Positions 19,201 through 31,300 of a DNA stretch of 64,000 nt are shown piece by piece (within the stretch, counting starts at the first letter, position 1; each line of letters starts with the position of its first letter). The translations under genes were made by a program, and so were the position numbers. The stretch is from Mycteria americana. Lineage: Eukaryota; Chordata; Aves; Ciconiiformes; Ciconiidae. The notes beneath the pieces were generated by a model. It made no database searches, was not told the DNA's origin, and was given only the letters and a program-made list of their open reading frames with translations. Where the stretch lies: NCBI RefSeq assembly GCF_035582795.1, contig NC_134373.1:26630501-26694500 (forward strand), written 5' to 3'.

Positions 19201-22200
19201 CCCACTTCGGCCTCCCCAGTCCCGCAGCCCCTCTGCTGGGGGGGTCCCGGGGTGCCGGTGGGCGTTGTGGGGTCGGGGGGGGCCTTGCCGCCCCCCTTCT
19301 CCCCCCGGCTGGAGGGGCGGCGTGGGGCCGGGGCGGGGCGGGCGGGCGGAGCGAGGGGGCCGGGGGGGCTCGGCCGGCCGCGGGGCCGCGCCGCGGGCAG
19401 CATGACCGGGCTCTGCCTCTCCTGCCTGCTCTGGGTACGGCCCGCCGCGCCCGCACCGGGGGGCACCGGGGGGGGGGAGCGGGACAGCAGCGCGGTGGGG
19501 CCCGGCGGCGGGGTCTCGGAGCGGGGCCGGTCCCGGGAGCGGGCGGTGGATGGGGGCTGGTTGCGGGGGGAGCGGGACGGAGCGGGGGCGTTTGGAGCGG
19601 GACGGGCGGACTGGGAGCGGGGGGAACCGGCGGTGCTGGACCGGGACCCAGCCGAGACCGGCAGGGACGGCCGGACACCGGGGCGGGGCTGGGGAGACCG
19701 GACCGGCGGCGGGGCCGGGAGGAGCCCCGGGGACCGGGGGGGAGCGAAGCGGGACCCAGCCCGGGAGCGCGGCGGCGGCGGGCAGCGGGCTGGGGGGTGC
19801 ACGAAGGGGGGAGCGGGATGGGACGTGGGACAGGGACATGGGACTGTAGGGGGAGGTGTCTGTGGGGGGGTGTGGGGTTGGGGATGGGGAGGGTGGGGGG
19901 CTGATCCCCCACAGCCTGCGGCACTGGCCGGGGGCCCCCGCCATTCCCCGGGTCGGGGCTCTGCTGCCCCACTGGAAGGGAGGGAAACTGGGTAGGCTGG
20001 GGGGGATCCAGTTTGTGCTGGGGTTTGGGGCTCTGCCCCAACCCCCCTCAGTCACCAAAGCGAGCTGGGCTCCGGGGTGCAGTGGGGTGCAAAGTGCTGG
20101 GTGGGCCTGAGCCCACAGGGCTGGACCCAGGTGTCCCAGTGCCCCCCCCCCCCCCCCCGGCTTTGCAGCCTCAGGGGAACTGGGTGTCCCAGTTCACCCC
20201 CCGCTGCACCTCTCTGCAGTGCTGGGCAATGAACCCAGGCCTCCCAGCTCCTGATTAATCTGGCATCTCTCCCCAGTGCCTCTTCCAGCCCAGGACACCT
20301 GGGTCCCCTTCCAGCCTCCTTGGGTCTGCGTCTTGGGGGGTCCATGGCCAGGGGTGCCTGTGCCCCTCCCCAGGTGGCATCCCCAGGAGTCCCCCCAGCC
20401 CCCCTATGCATCCCCCCAGTAGCTCCTGGCCCTGGGGGTAGGGAAGCTAACTGGGATCCTGCCAGTATGGAGCTGGGACTGGGTTGTTTCGTGGGATGGG
20501 CTGGTTCCCCGGGTGGCGGGGTGGCACTGGGTGGGCAGGGTGCCCCCCAGCAGGAGGGAGGTGGGGGTGTAAAGCCAGGCGCTATGTCGGCAGCCCCCCA
20601 GCATGGGGATGGTTTTGGCAACGGGACAAGCAGAGGGGGCTCTGAGGGGTGGGAACAGGGAGGGGGGAGCTCTTTCCCTAGCGAGGATAATTGCCGTTAA
20701 TGAAGCAGGCCCACGCTAACGTGTGGGGCCAGGGCAGGGTGGGGGGGTCTGTGGGTGGAAGACGCGTCGGCATCTCCGGGCATCCCGGCCAGGTCCCTGG
20801 GAGCGGGGGGCAAGGCCTCTTCCCGGGGCACCCTGCAGCAAAGATGCTGCTTTGCATATGCAAACGAGCTCATGGCATCGTTAGGCCTCGCTGTCACCCA
20901 GCAACTGCGGCGTGGGAGCCCCTGGCCTGGGGGAGCTTTTCCCACGGCTGCCAGATGGGTGACAACACGCCCGTGCACACGTGTGTACATGCGTGCATAT
21001 ACGCCCAGCCGTATGCGCCCCAGTCCCTCGTAGGGTGGCACAAGCACCGGGGGCTGCCGAGGGACCAGTGAGTGGCCCTGCGGGAGCAGGTGCCCTGGGA
21101 AGAGGGGCTTGCACACGCGTGTACAAACCCATGCGAGTGTGCACACGATTGCACGTGGACCTGCATGTGGGAACATGGAAATCTGCCCATGTGTCTGCTA
21201 CTGCTGTGGCTGGTGGGGATGTGCACACTTGCACATGCTCGCACACTCGCACGCTCGCAGGCGTGCATACGCGTGCAGCACCCTGACACATGCGCCGCGT
21301 GTAGCACACGCAGCACCCTCACAGCCCCGGGGGTGTTTGCACGCGTGCAGGCGTGCGGTGCACACATGCGGCCCTTCTGCCTGTCCGTGTGTGCACTGGG
21401 GAAACTGAGGCAGGGAGGTTTTGGGGGGGGTACCCAGCACCCTGACACTTTGGCACCGCCCCCCTGGGTCTCTGGCGCGGTGCCAAGGCTGGAGGAGAGC
21501 GGGGCGCCCGGGAGGGGAGGGGGCGCCGGGCCTCTGCTTAATCTCATTAGTCTTGGCATGAAAAGGCGGATTTACGGGGGCTCACGTCTTCATCTGGCGG
21601 CGGGTGGGTGGGCAGGTCTGGTGCGCTGCCAGGGGGTGGCCCCCCCAAAAAACAGCCAGGGCGGGGGTCGGGAGGGGTGCTGGCTGCCTGCAGCTGTGCC
21701 AGGACACCGCCCCCCGCCCTCATCCCCCATGCGTGAGCACACACACACGCTTGCACGCTCACACCCCGGCTCCTGCACGTGTTCGGATCCATCCTGTGCT
21801 CACACTCGTGGCATCGGCCTCCCCCCGCCGTGGGCTGTACCAGGCAGGGGGGGCACGGCCGCTCACGCTCGGGGGGCACCGCACCCCCTCTACACCCCCG
21901 TGAGACACCCCAGCACACGCTGCCCGGCGTGCACCCCGAAACACAGCGTGACACTGAGACACCCCCCTGCACCGGCACCCTTCTGGCAGCACCTGCACGT
22001 ACCGGGGCGTGCGCATGCGTGTTTGCACACATAGCTGTGTATTCACACACGTACGTGCAAACACATCCGTGCACGCACACGTTTGTCTGTGTGCATTCAC
22101 ATGCGCTCACACGCACACAGGTTTGCACACACATACGTGCTACGAGCATGCTCACCCCCCCCCCCCCGCACACTTGTGCCTGCACGCGTGCGCTCGTGGA

Positions 22201-22287
22201 AACGCTTGTGCACAGGCATGCGCGCTCGCAGGGGCACACGTGCGAAGGCACCGACGTGCAGGGAGACGCGCGTGCACACGCGTCTGT

Positions 22288-22323
<36 letters not shown>

Positions 22324-25300
22324 GCATGTGCACGCACACGTGCTCAAACACGTGTGGACACACGTGCACGCAGGTGTGCATCTGCTCACGCATGTGCATG
22401 CATGGTGTGTACACGCGCGCGTGCACACGCGCGCGCGCATGGCCCTCCGGCGCGCACCGCCAGGGGGCGGCAGAGACTATTTAAAGGGGCCGCGGCAGCC
22501 CGGGGGAGGGGGGTGCACTGCCCCCTGCCCACCCGGGCACGGCCCTAGGTCCCCCCCACGCCGTGCCCACCGCCCCACGGCCCCGGCCCTGCCGCTGAGG
22601 ACACGGCCCCGGGTGATGGGGTGCAGGGGGACACACATTTCTTCACATGGGGGGGGGGTGGGTGGAGGATGACCCCCTGCCCAGAGGGAAACTGAGGCAG
22701 GGCGGGGCTGAGTGCCCGGGTCGCCGTGCCACCTCATTCCCGCTGATGAAGCCCCGTGTCCCCCCAGCCCCAGGACCTGGAGGCCCCCCCAGCACACACC
22801 TTCAAGATGACGAGCTTCAAGAAGGTGAAGGCATGCGGGATCTGCCGGCAGGCCATCACGCGCCAGGGCAGCACCTGCCGAGGTGAGCTGGGGGCGCGGG
22901 CACGCGCGTGTGAAAGGGGGTGTGCCGGGGGGGGTCAGGACATCGGGGGACTGCATGTACAGCTGCGTGCACGAGGATGTGAAGGTGGGAATACGTGCCT
23001 GTGCCAAGCTGTGCGCACACGCGTGTGTGTGCGTGTGTTAGCGGGGGAGCCTGTGGGTGTGCGAGAGTTGCATGTGGTGCCTTTGCGGGTGGGAAAGTGG
23101 CTGGGAGGTGAGGGTGGCCCGTGGAGGCACTTGCACGTGTGCATGTGGCCGTATGTCAGCCGCATGCGCGTGCAGTGAGTGTGCAACTGTCGCCGCATGA
23201 GTGTGCACACGCGTGCAGGTCTGTGCCCACGGGTGAGTGCTCACGCCCTCTGCCGTGCTTGCTGCCCGTGGTGCCTGGTGGGACGCAGGCGGTGCCGCGG
23301 CCCCTCGCACGTGTGCGGTGCTGCCGAGCCCCGTGCGAGGGGCGGCAGGCGGAAACGCCGCTGGGCCGCGGGAACAATGACGCTTCCTGCGCCGCAGGAA
23401 ATGGCCCCAAGGGGGGACAGGGCCTGGGGGGCGGCCGTGGCCAGGGCCACGCTGCATGGGGACCCTCGTGTCCCCTGAGGATGGGACATGTGGCTTTGCA
23501 GGGCTGCCCAGGCGGCGTGGCGGTGCCCTGTATAACTGCGTGTCCCCAGCAGCGGCAAACACACGCCCGCACTGACTGTGTGCCTGTGCCATCCTCCGCA
23601 AGGGCGCAGGCACGAGCGTGCAACAGCAGCGCGCGGGCAGGCGGGGGCACGGGCACCGGCAGCACCCCCGCGGTGCTCTTGTGCATGCCGGTGCACGTGC
23701 GAGGCCTCGTGAGACGTGCCCGTGCACGGCCTCCCTTCACGCCGTTAACCCCCGGGCACTGGGGTTTGCACGCGCGCACGCTCCCCAGCACGTTGGCACC
23801 AGGGGGGGACGGCTCACGCACGTGGGTGTGTGCCCGAGTGCCGCATGCGTGTGCGCGTGGTGCTGTGCTGTGCTGGTGCCACCCGGAGCGTGCATGCGCG
23901 TGTGCAAGGCACGGGCATCCATGTGCGCATGTGCACGCCCCAGCAGCCTGTGCCCGGTGCCAAGGTGCTCCGTGCCCCGCAGCGTGGGGTGCCACCCCCT
24001 GTCCTGCCCTGCACGTGGGGCACCCGCGGGCTGTCCCCTGGCAATGTCCCCTTTCCTGCCCGCTCTAACCCTCTCTCCCCTCTCCCTCCTGCAGGCTGCA
24101 AGCTCTCCTGCCACACCAAGTGCCAAGCCAAGGTAAGGCTGGCGCCCCGAGGCATGCCCGGCCCTGCCCGGGGGGGCACCGGGGACTTGGAGGGGGGATG
24201 CCACGGTCCATGCCAGCTGACCCCACTGGATGGGCACCCAGATGGGCGAGTGGCTGTGGGCTAGTCGTGGTGGTACTGGTGTCACCGGTATCCCCAGTGG
24301 GTGAGGCTGGCAGTGCCATCCTACTGCCTGGCCCCTGACGGCACGTGCCCATCCGGGTGTGGGGCTGGGTTTTGGGGTGCAGCCCTGCTCAGAGGGGGCT
24401 GGCAGGGATCTGTGCCCTGGCACCTGGAGTGGGGTGCCCTTTGCCAGGGTGGGTGCTGCTGCGCGTGGGTGCCATGCGCTGCGGCCGAGCGCTGCTGGCG
24501 GCACGCACGCAGGCTGGGCACCTCTCCTGATATCCAGCGCCGCCGGGGGCGGATCTCGCTGGCAGGAGGGAGCGGAGCCGAGGATGCCCCGTGGTGATGT
24601 CCGCCATCTGTCCGGCTGCCGCGCTGGCGGAGGGGGACCCTGTGGCAACCCAGGTTCTCCGGGGAGCTGGAGGTGGGCACGGCGCCCGCTGCTGCGCTGC
24701 CGGGGCAGGGGAGGCTGCGTGTTCCTGAATCCCTGGGGAGGCACGCGTGCCAGCCGGCTCTGTGGCTCGCATCTAGGGCTGGAAGAGGCTGGCACGCCCC
24801 GGGCGGGCAGCGTAGGCTGGGACATGCCCATGCCCGTGCCCGTGCCCGTGCCTGGCTGGGCAGGGAGGGAGAGGAAGGGCCGGGGGGGGGCCTCTGCCGG
24901 GGGCCGGGCACGCGTCAGGCTTCGCAGGGTGCTGCAGCGTGGGTGGCAGCATGGGACAGGCGCTGGGAGCAGCCCTGGCACCGAGCCCCGGCCGCGGTGT
25001 CGGAGGAGTTGGGGGCTGTGGGGGCACGCTGGGGACGTGCCTGGCACCCTGGGCCCTGAGTGGGCAGGGCAGAGGTGGCCGGGAGGCTCAGCGGGGCTGT
25101 GCCGCCCCAGGGACCCTGTGCCGCCCTGGGAAACCCTATGCCACCTTGGGGACTCTCTGCCATCCCAGGACCCTGTGCCACCCTGGGATCCCTGTGCCAA
25201 AGGCGCCTGGGGGCTGAGGCCAGAGGAGCTGGCTTTGCCTGGATGCCGGGGTGCCGTGGGGAGAGGCGAGGGGGGTGTGGGGTGAGGGGATGCCTGCAGT

Positions 25301-28300
25301 ACGGCAGGCAGTGGCGGGGAGCATCTGCCAGTGGTTTCCAGGCAGGAGGGAGCATCGGGAAGCGCGTGTGTCTGGGTGTGTGCCCGGTGGGGATTCTCTG
25401 ATGTCTGATACGGGGTTGTGCACCAAGAGGGGGGTCACACCAGGGTCCCAGCATCTGGGTAGCCTGTGTGCAGGGGCAGCCTGTGGCTCACTCCCACAGC
25501 CGGCTGCATTTCATTAGCCTCCGTCACCCTTCCCACGCTCGCTGGAAGCTGAAGCCCCCTCGGTGGGGCTGGCTAGCTGAGGGGTGTGCTGCTGGGGGGG
25601 GTGTGTGTGCATGGGGCCAGGGCCAGGGGCCTTCTGCAGAGCTCCTTTGGGCCAGCGCCCAGGGAGGGGCTCCTCCGGCCGGGCAAGCGGCCAGCTGACT
25701 CACACGCCGGCTTGTTATTGTAGGGTGTCCGGGGAGGACGCGTGTGGGGAGGGGGCTTGGCACAGAGCAGAAACGGCCCCTTGTCTACCTGAAGCCCCTC
25801 ACGTTTAACCCCTGCACCCCCAGGATACTGGAGCGGGAAGATGGGCTCACCCCCCAAAGTTCTGGCAGCTGCACCACCCAACGCTTCCTCCTCCTGCCCT
25901 GGAGATGCTGCCGAGGTCCCAGTGTCCCCCCCTCTGGCGGCTCCTGGCCCTGGAGCCTGTCCCACCATGCTATTGGCAGCATCTTCCCCTTGGTCCCCAT
26001 ATTTACCCCCTTGGGACCTGCCCCGACCCCTTGTTCCGCCCCCCTGGCTGCCCCCCGGCTTGGCCGGCTCCCGGCCAGCAGCCTCCTTGCCCAGCTGGGG
26101 GGAATCCCCAGTTACAAACTCCAAATGGACTGGGTATGGTGGGAGAGGGGGAGAGGGGAGAGATAGGGGTGTGGGTAGGGGGGCTGGCGGGGTGTGAACA
26201 GTTGTACCGGGGGTGATGGGTGTGGGGTGCGAGGGGGTATCATGGGTGTGATGGGGATGCGGGGGGGGGGGGGGGGCACGGGGGTTTATGTGGGGACACC
26301 AGGGAGGTTTTGGGGTGCTGGTGAGTGCCACGTCCCAGAGGAGGCAGTGAGCAGGCAGAGCTGTGCCAGGGCAGGCAGGACCTGCGCCCCGGCAGTGACC
26401 TGCACCCCTTGAGGTCCCCCCTGCCCAAGGGACAGTGGAGGGGACAGCAATGGGACCTATGCCCTGTGGTGGCAGCGATGCTGGCCGGGTGCCCAGGGCC
26501 TGTGGGTGGCTCTGGGGGGGCCGGGGAAGCCGCATACACATCAGCTGGGAAGCACGACGCCGTTCCCATGCCCATGTAAGGCCCTTCTTGCGCCCGGCCC
26601 CTCCGTCGGGGATTTTTCCTTGCTTAGCAAGCCTCTCTCCCTCCCTCCGAGGGGGACAGATGGACAGATGGACACTGGTGTGTATCCGACACTCCTAGCC
26701 TGCCCTCTCCCTCCCTCCCCACACTGAAACTGCCTACCCAGAGCAGGGGGGTGTAGCTTCCTTTGAAAAGTGGGGAAACTGAGTCACAGAGCCCTGCCCA
26801 GGGGCAGCCGGAGGTGGGGTACATGGCATGGGGTGCAGTGCTTTCCGTGGCAGTGGTCAGGCGTGGGTGAGCCCGTGTGTTGGCATGTGCCGGTCATGGC
26901 ACAGCCAGAAACTGGTGGTGACACTGCCCTCCCGGCCAGGATGGAGGGAGGAGCCCGGGGATGCTCCAGGCAGTGGGGCCACGCAGGCATGTCCCGAATC
27001 ATGGAGCAAGGGAGGTGCTGGGGGCGTCCCTGTCCCCTGGGATGCGCTCGCTCTGACTGGGGCTGGATTTTGCCATGATGCTGCTTGGAGAGGCTGAGAA
27101 AAAACGGGGGACGATGCTTCTCCCTGTGGCGGGAGCCGGCCTGGTGACGGCTGGTTTGGCTGGGGGACGGGGAGAGCTGCAGCATTTGGCTGCTGAATCG
27201 GCTGGCGATTGCCGGCGGGTGGTTCTGGGAAGTGGCGGCTGTGCCAGCCCCTGGGCCTGGCGGGTCTCCAGCCTGCCCCGCTTGCCCCGTGCCACCCCAG
27301 AGCCCACAGGTCCTGGGGGAGCGGGGGTGCCAGGCTGTGCCAAGAGGGGAAACTGAGGCACGGCACATAGCGTGGGGCTGAGGCGTCTGGGGGCTGCCTT
27401 GTCCCCCGGTGTCTCCCCCTGGGGAGCTGACAGCAGGTGCTGGAGCCGTGCCGGCCTGCTGGGCCATGTGTGTGAGTATGTGTGTGTCCGTGCATGTGAA
27501 CATGTGTGTGTGAGCGTGCATGCGTGTGCCCAAACACGAGTGTGTTTGCACGATCATGTGTGTGCACGCATGTGTATGCTCGCAGATGCGTGCATGTACG
27601 TGTGAGCCTGCAGGGGAATGCATGTGCCTGCAAGAACATCCATCCGCGTGCACAAGTGTGCTCGCACACGGGCGGGTGGTCACACGCGTGTGCTCCCAGC
27701 TCAGTGCCATCCATCCCCGCTGGCCTTGAGCCAGGCCCGCCTTGTTTTTCGAGTGCCCCCCTGCGATGGGACTCTGGCGGGGGGTGTTTGTCCATCATTA
27801 AACCGGGGGCTGGAGCGGGGCCAGGGCTGGGCACCGAGGCGCGTCCTGGCCAGAGCAATCGCTCCCAGTGCCCGCGGCGCCGACGGGCCCTTGGCAGCGG
27901 GGGGACGCAGTGGGACCCATGCTGGGGAGCGTGGTGCCGGCGAAGGGGACGTGGGCCTCCTGCCCTCAGCTGGTGCTGGGGACCCCCTCCCCTGCAAAGC
28001 AAGTCAGATCCAGGAGGGGAAACTGAGGCAGGGAGCGGTCGGACCCTTCTGGGCAGGCTTGACTCATGGTGATGGGCACCCCGCAGCCGTGTGGTGGCTG
28101 GGGGCTCCGGGCAGTGCTGGGGTGCACGGCCAGGCTGTGCATCGCGGGCTGCCTGTGGCTGTGCCAGGAACGGTGGCCGCAGGGAGGGGACATCCACGTC
28201 CCAGCTGCGGCAGGCTTGTGCTAGGGGACATGTGGCTGTCCTGTCCCCGCTCACTGCCCCAGCCACTCTGCCCTGCTGCGTCCTCCCTGCACAGCGGAGG

Positions 28301-31300
28301 GGATGGCGTGCCGGTCACACGGGGAGCTGCCTGTCCTGTCCCTGTCCCCGATGCCCTGTTAAAAGCCAGCCCTCCAGGGCTTTGGGACAGCTAATTAGCA
28401 ACACCCCTGGTCTCCACAACAGAGCAGGCGGCGGGGGGGGAAGGGGGGGGAATGCCGCAGGAATGTGTCCTTGGCCCTGGCACGGGCCCAGCCGGGGTAG
28501 CGGGATGGGGGGCTGCGGGGGTCAGCCCTGCCCCGGTGCCGTGCCAGGTCGTGTTTGCGCAGTGGGTCGTGGAGGGGGTTCTGGGTTTTTTTTCGTCCTT
28601 CTTTCCTTTTTCCCCTTCTTTACGTCACCACCCAAATATTCGGCCTCTCTCAGCTCCGGCGGGGGGGTGAGGGGGTGTCGGATTGGCTGCTCGGAGGAGC
28701 TGGGGCCCTTCTCTGCACCCTCCGGGTGCTGCTGGGTGCAGGGAGGGCGAGCAGGGGAGCGGGGATGCTGAGACCGCCCACTCTCACTGCACTGGTGAGC
28801 GCTGGCGGGGGCTGGCCTGGGAGGTGTCAGCCGAGGCAGCGGGGACCACCGGCCTCCCTCCTTGGGGGCTCCCAGGGCCGGATCCAGCCCCCCAGGGCCC
28901 TGCAGTGGTGGGAGGCAGGGTCCAGGCTGGACAGGGGCTCCCGCGGGGGGTCTCTGCCTCCTTTCCCATCGATTTTGTCCCTTCCCGGGCCACTTTGCAT
29001 CCCCCATGGCCACTCCTCCTGGGACCTGCCCTGGGAAGGGCGCTGGGTCCCCGGGGACCCCCAGCACCCTCTGAAGGGTGGCACTGACCCCAAACCAGCC
29101 AAAAGGTCTGGCTGAAGAAGGGGCTGTACAGACCCCGTGCTGGGGCTTCATCTCCTCCCTGCGTGCTTTCACCTCTGGAGATGACCCCCCCTGGTGCCTG
29201 GTCCCTGGGTCCCCCTTTTTCCGCTGGGATCTGGGGTGGTGATGCTCAAGGATGCTTGTTTTGGGTCACGGAGGAGCTGGTTCAGGTGGGGGCTGGTTTC
29301 TCTGGGGGTGCTGGGGTGACCCCGTGGGGCGCAGGGGCCACCAGAGACACTCAGCTGACCGCCGGACTTGCTCCCACTGGTGCTTTGGCCCCCATGGCTC
29401 CAGGAGGTATTTGGTGGCTGGAGTTCAGGGACGTTGTCAGGACTTCTCTGGCCGTGTCCTGCGAAGGGGATGCGTCATCTCCCCAGGGGACAGCTCCCGT
29501 CACCTCCCCGGGGATGGGGACGTGCTGTCAGTGCCCTTTGCTCACCCACTCGCTTCCATCCTGCTTGGCCGCTGATACGTTCCCATCTGTCCCCGGCTCT
29601 TCTGCTGCTGCTGTTTCCCAGGGTCCGGGAGCTGTCCCATGGCCACCTCCCGAGGAGCTGGGGCTGGGGGGGTCCATGCAGAGGTCTGTGCCGGAGCTGA
29701 GCCAGGGTCTGTGCCTGGCTCCCCTGGTGCAGGGCGTTCATTGCCCCTCCATCCCAGTCACATCGCTCCCCTTTTTTTGGGATGCCTGCTTTTGGGGTGC
29801 TGTGGTGCTGGGGGGGCTTGTTTGGGGGTGCCAGTGGATCCTGGCGGGGGGGTTTTGTCCCCAGAGCAGTGGCTGTTGGGGTCCGGCCCCATGCCCTTGG
29901 GTGCCGGGGAGGGCAGTGGGACTGGTGCTTTCTTGGGAAGGGGGTGAGGAGGTGCCTCCTGGGGACATTTGGGCTCTGGCACTTTGTCCTCGGCAGCGGG
30001 AAGGGTCTGCCAGTGCCTCTCAGTGCTCTCATCCCACAGCACCGTCCGGCTGCTGGGGAAACTGAGGCATGGAGGGGCTGGGCAGGATCTGCTGGAGTGG
30101 GATTGCACTCACAGGGGTGATGCATCTTATGGGAGTCTTGGAGGAGGGCAGAGGGAGAGCCCCTCGCCACCAACACCTCCCTGGTGACTTTTGGGGGGGT
30201 GGCAAGGCAGGAGGGGTCCCCGGGGTCCTGCCCCATGCTGGCAGAGCCAGCCCTGGCCTTTTGGCTGAGCCTTCGGCGTGAGGACGGAAATGCAAACAGG
30301 AACGGGGAGGCGTTGGGTGAGAAAATGTCAACAGCGCTGGGCCGGGTGCCTGGTTCGCCGCCTCCCCGGCTGGCTCGCTGCTCTGTGGGGCACTTCTGGG
30401 CGGGCTCCCCCCGGCCCGCACCGCTGGGGGCTTCCCCCCTTTGCTCCAGGGTCTCCTGGCACTGAATGCTTGCTCGAGCAGCAGGGCTGGGCTGCCCCAA
30501 GGGTGGCCGGGGAGAGCAGGGCTCCATCCATTGCCACACAGAGCCCCCGAGGAAGAGGAGGAAGGGAGATGGGAGGAAGGCGAGGGGGATGCTGGGCACA
30601 CCCCAGGTTTGGGACAGGCGAGCGGGGACTGGCGTGGCTCCATGTGCCGATGGACAGCTGGGGCTTTTCCAGCATTTCGGCTTTGCTTTTTAATTAGGGG
30701 GTGGGCTGGTAAATTTTCACATCCCCCCAACACCGGGGGTGCGGGGCACCCAAGGGACATTAGTCGGGCACCCTGTCCTGTGCGCGGCAGGGGGGGACCA
30801 AGTCGTGCCAGGGGGTGCCAGGCAGAAAAGGCCCCAAGCAGGGCCCCACACCCCCGTCCCTGCCACCCCCCCGCCAAGGGCACGGGGACGCGGGTGGCGT
30901 CACGCGGGGCGATAAGGCCCCGACCCCGCTGCGCCCCGCCGCCCGCTGTGGCCCCTCGGCACGGGGTGCGAGGCGCTTTGCAGGGGGAGGCGGCGGAGGT
31001 GTGGGAGGGTATTTTTTGTGGGGGGGGCTCTGGCCACTGGCCGGCACCCCTCGCCCAGGGCCAGCTGCCCGAGCTGGGCTCCCGGTTGCCTTTAAGGGCG
31101 TTTTTGGGGGAGGCGAGGGGAGCGGAGCGGGGCTGGACTTGGAGCGCGCCGTGCAGCTGGGGAGAGAGGGAAGAGGAGAAGAAAGAGGGAGAAGGAGCGA
31201 GAGGAGGGAGGGGAGCAGTGGAAAAAGCCACCCGGGACCCCCTTCCTCCCCAGGGCCGGGGCCGGCGCCCCCGGGCTCCCCAGCCCCGGCCGCCCCGGGG

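Larger units (their letters stand above)
16278..19401. other. TNS1 first intron (isoform A) with repeats
   Basis: No exon is recognised. Contents: a decayed tandem array (16582-16985), an MIR-like core at 17009-17023, alternating purine-pyrimidine tracts (17390-17660 and 17750-17840), an AT-rich patch with CATTTGTGGACAGTAACGAG and GATTAATGAG (18206-18245), and another MIR-like core (18604-18621). Confidence 0.5.
19435..22773. other. TNS1 intron before the C1 exons
   Basis: No exon is recognised. It contains poly-C (20143-20158), SINE B-box-like phrases (20118, 20228 and 20284), a palindromic POU-type site (20851-20864), long alternating purine-pyrimidine tracts (20960-21370 and 21725-22445) that include a perfect CA microsatellite, and MIR-like cores at 21398 and 22686. 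Confidence 0.5.

Noticed and set aside
18751-20058. 435- and 364-codon minus frames over the 19 kb CpG island
   Set aside because: Pro/Arg-rich GC artefact with no splice-consistent or family signal.
22083-22484. Histidine/threonine repeat protein
   Set aside because: Encoded by the (CA)n microsatellite and its flanks; no gene evidence.
21547-24068. Cys/Val/His-rich frames such as VCVCVCVCV stretches
   Set aside because: Translation of CA/TG and related alternating sequence.
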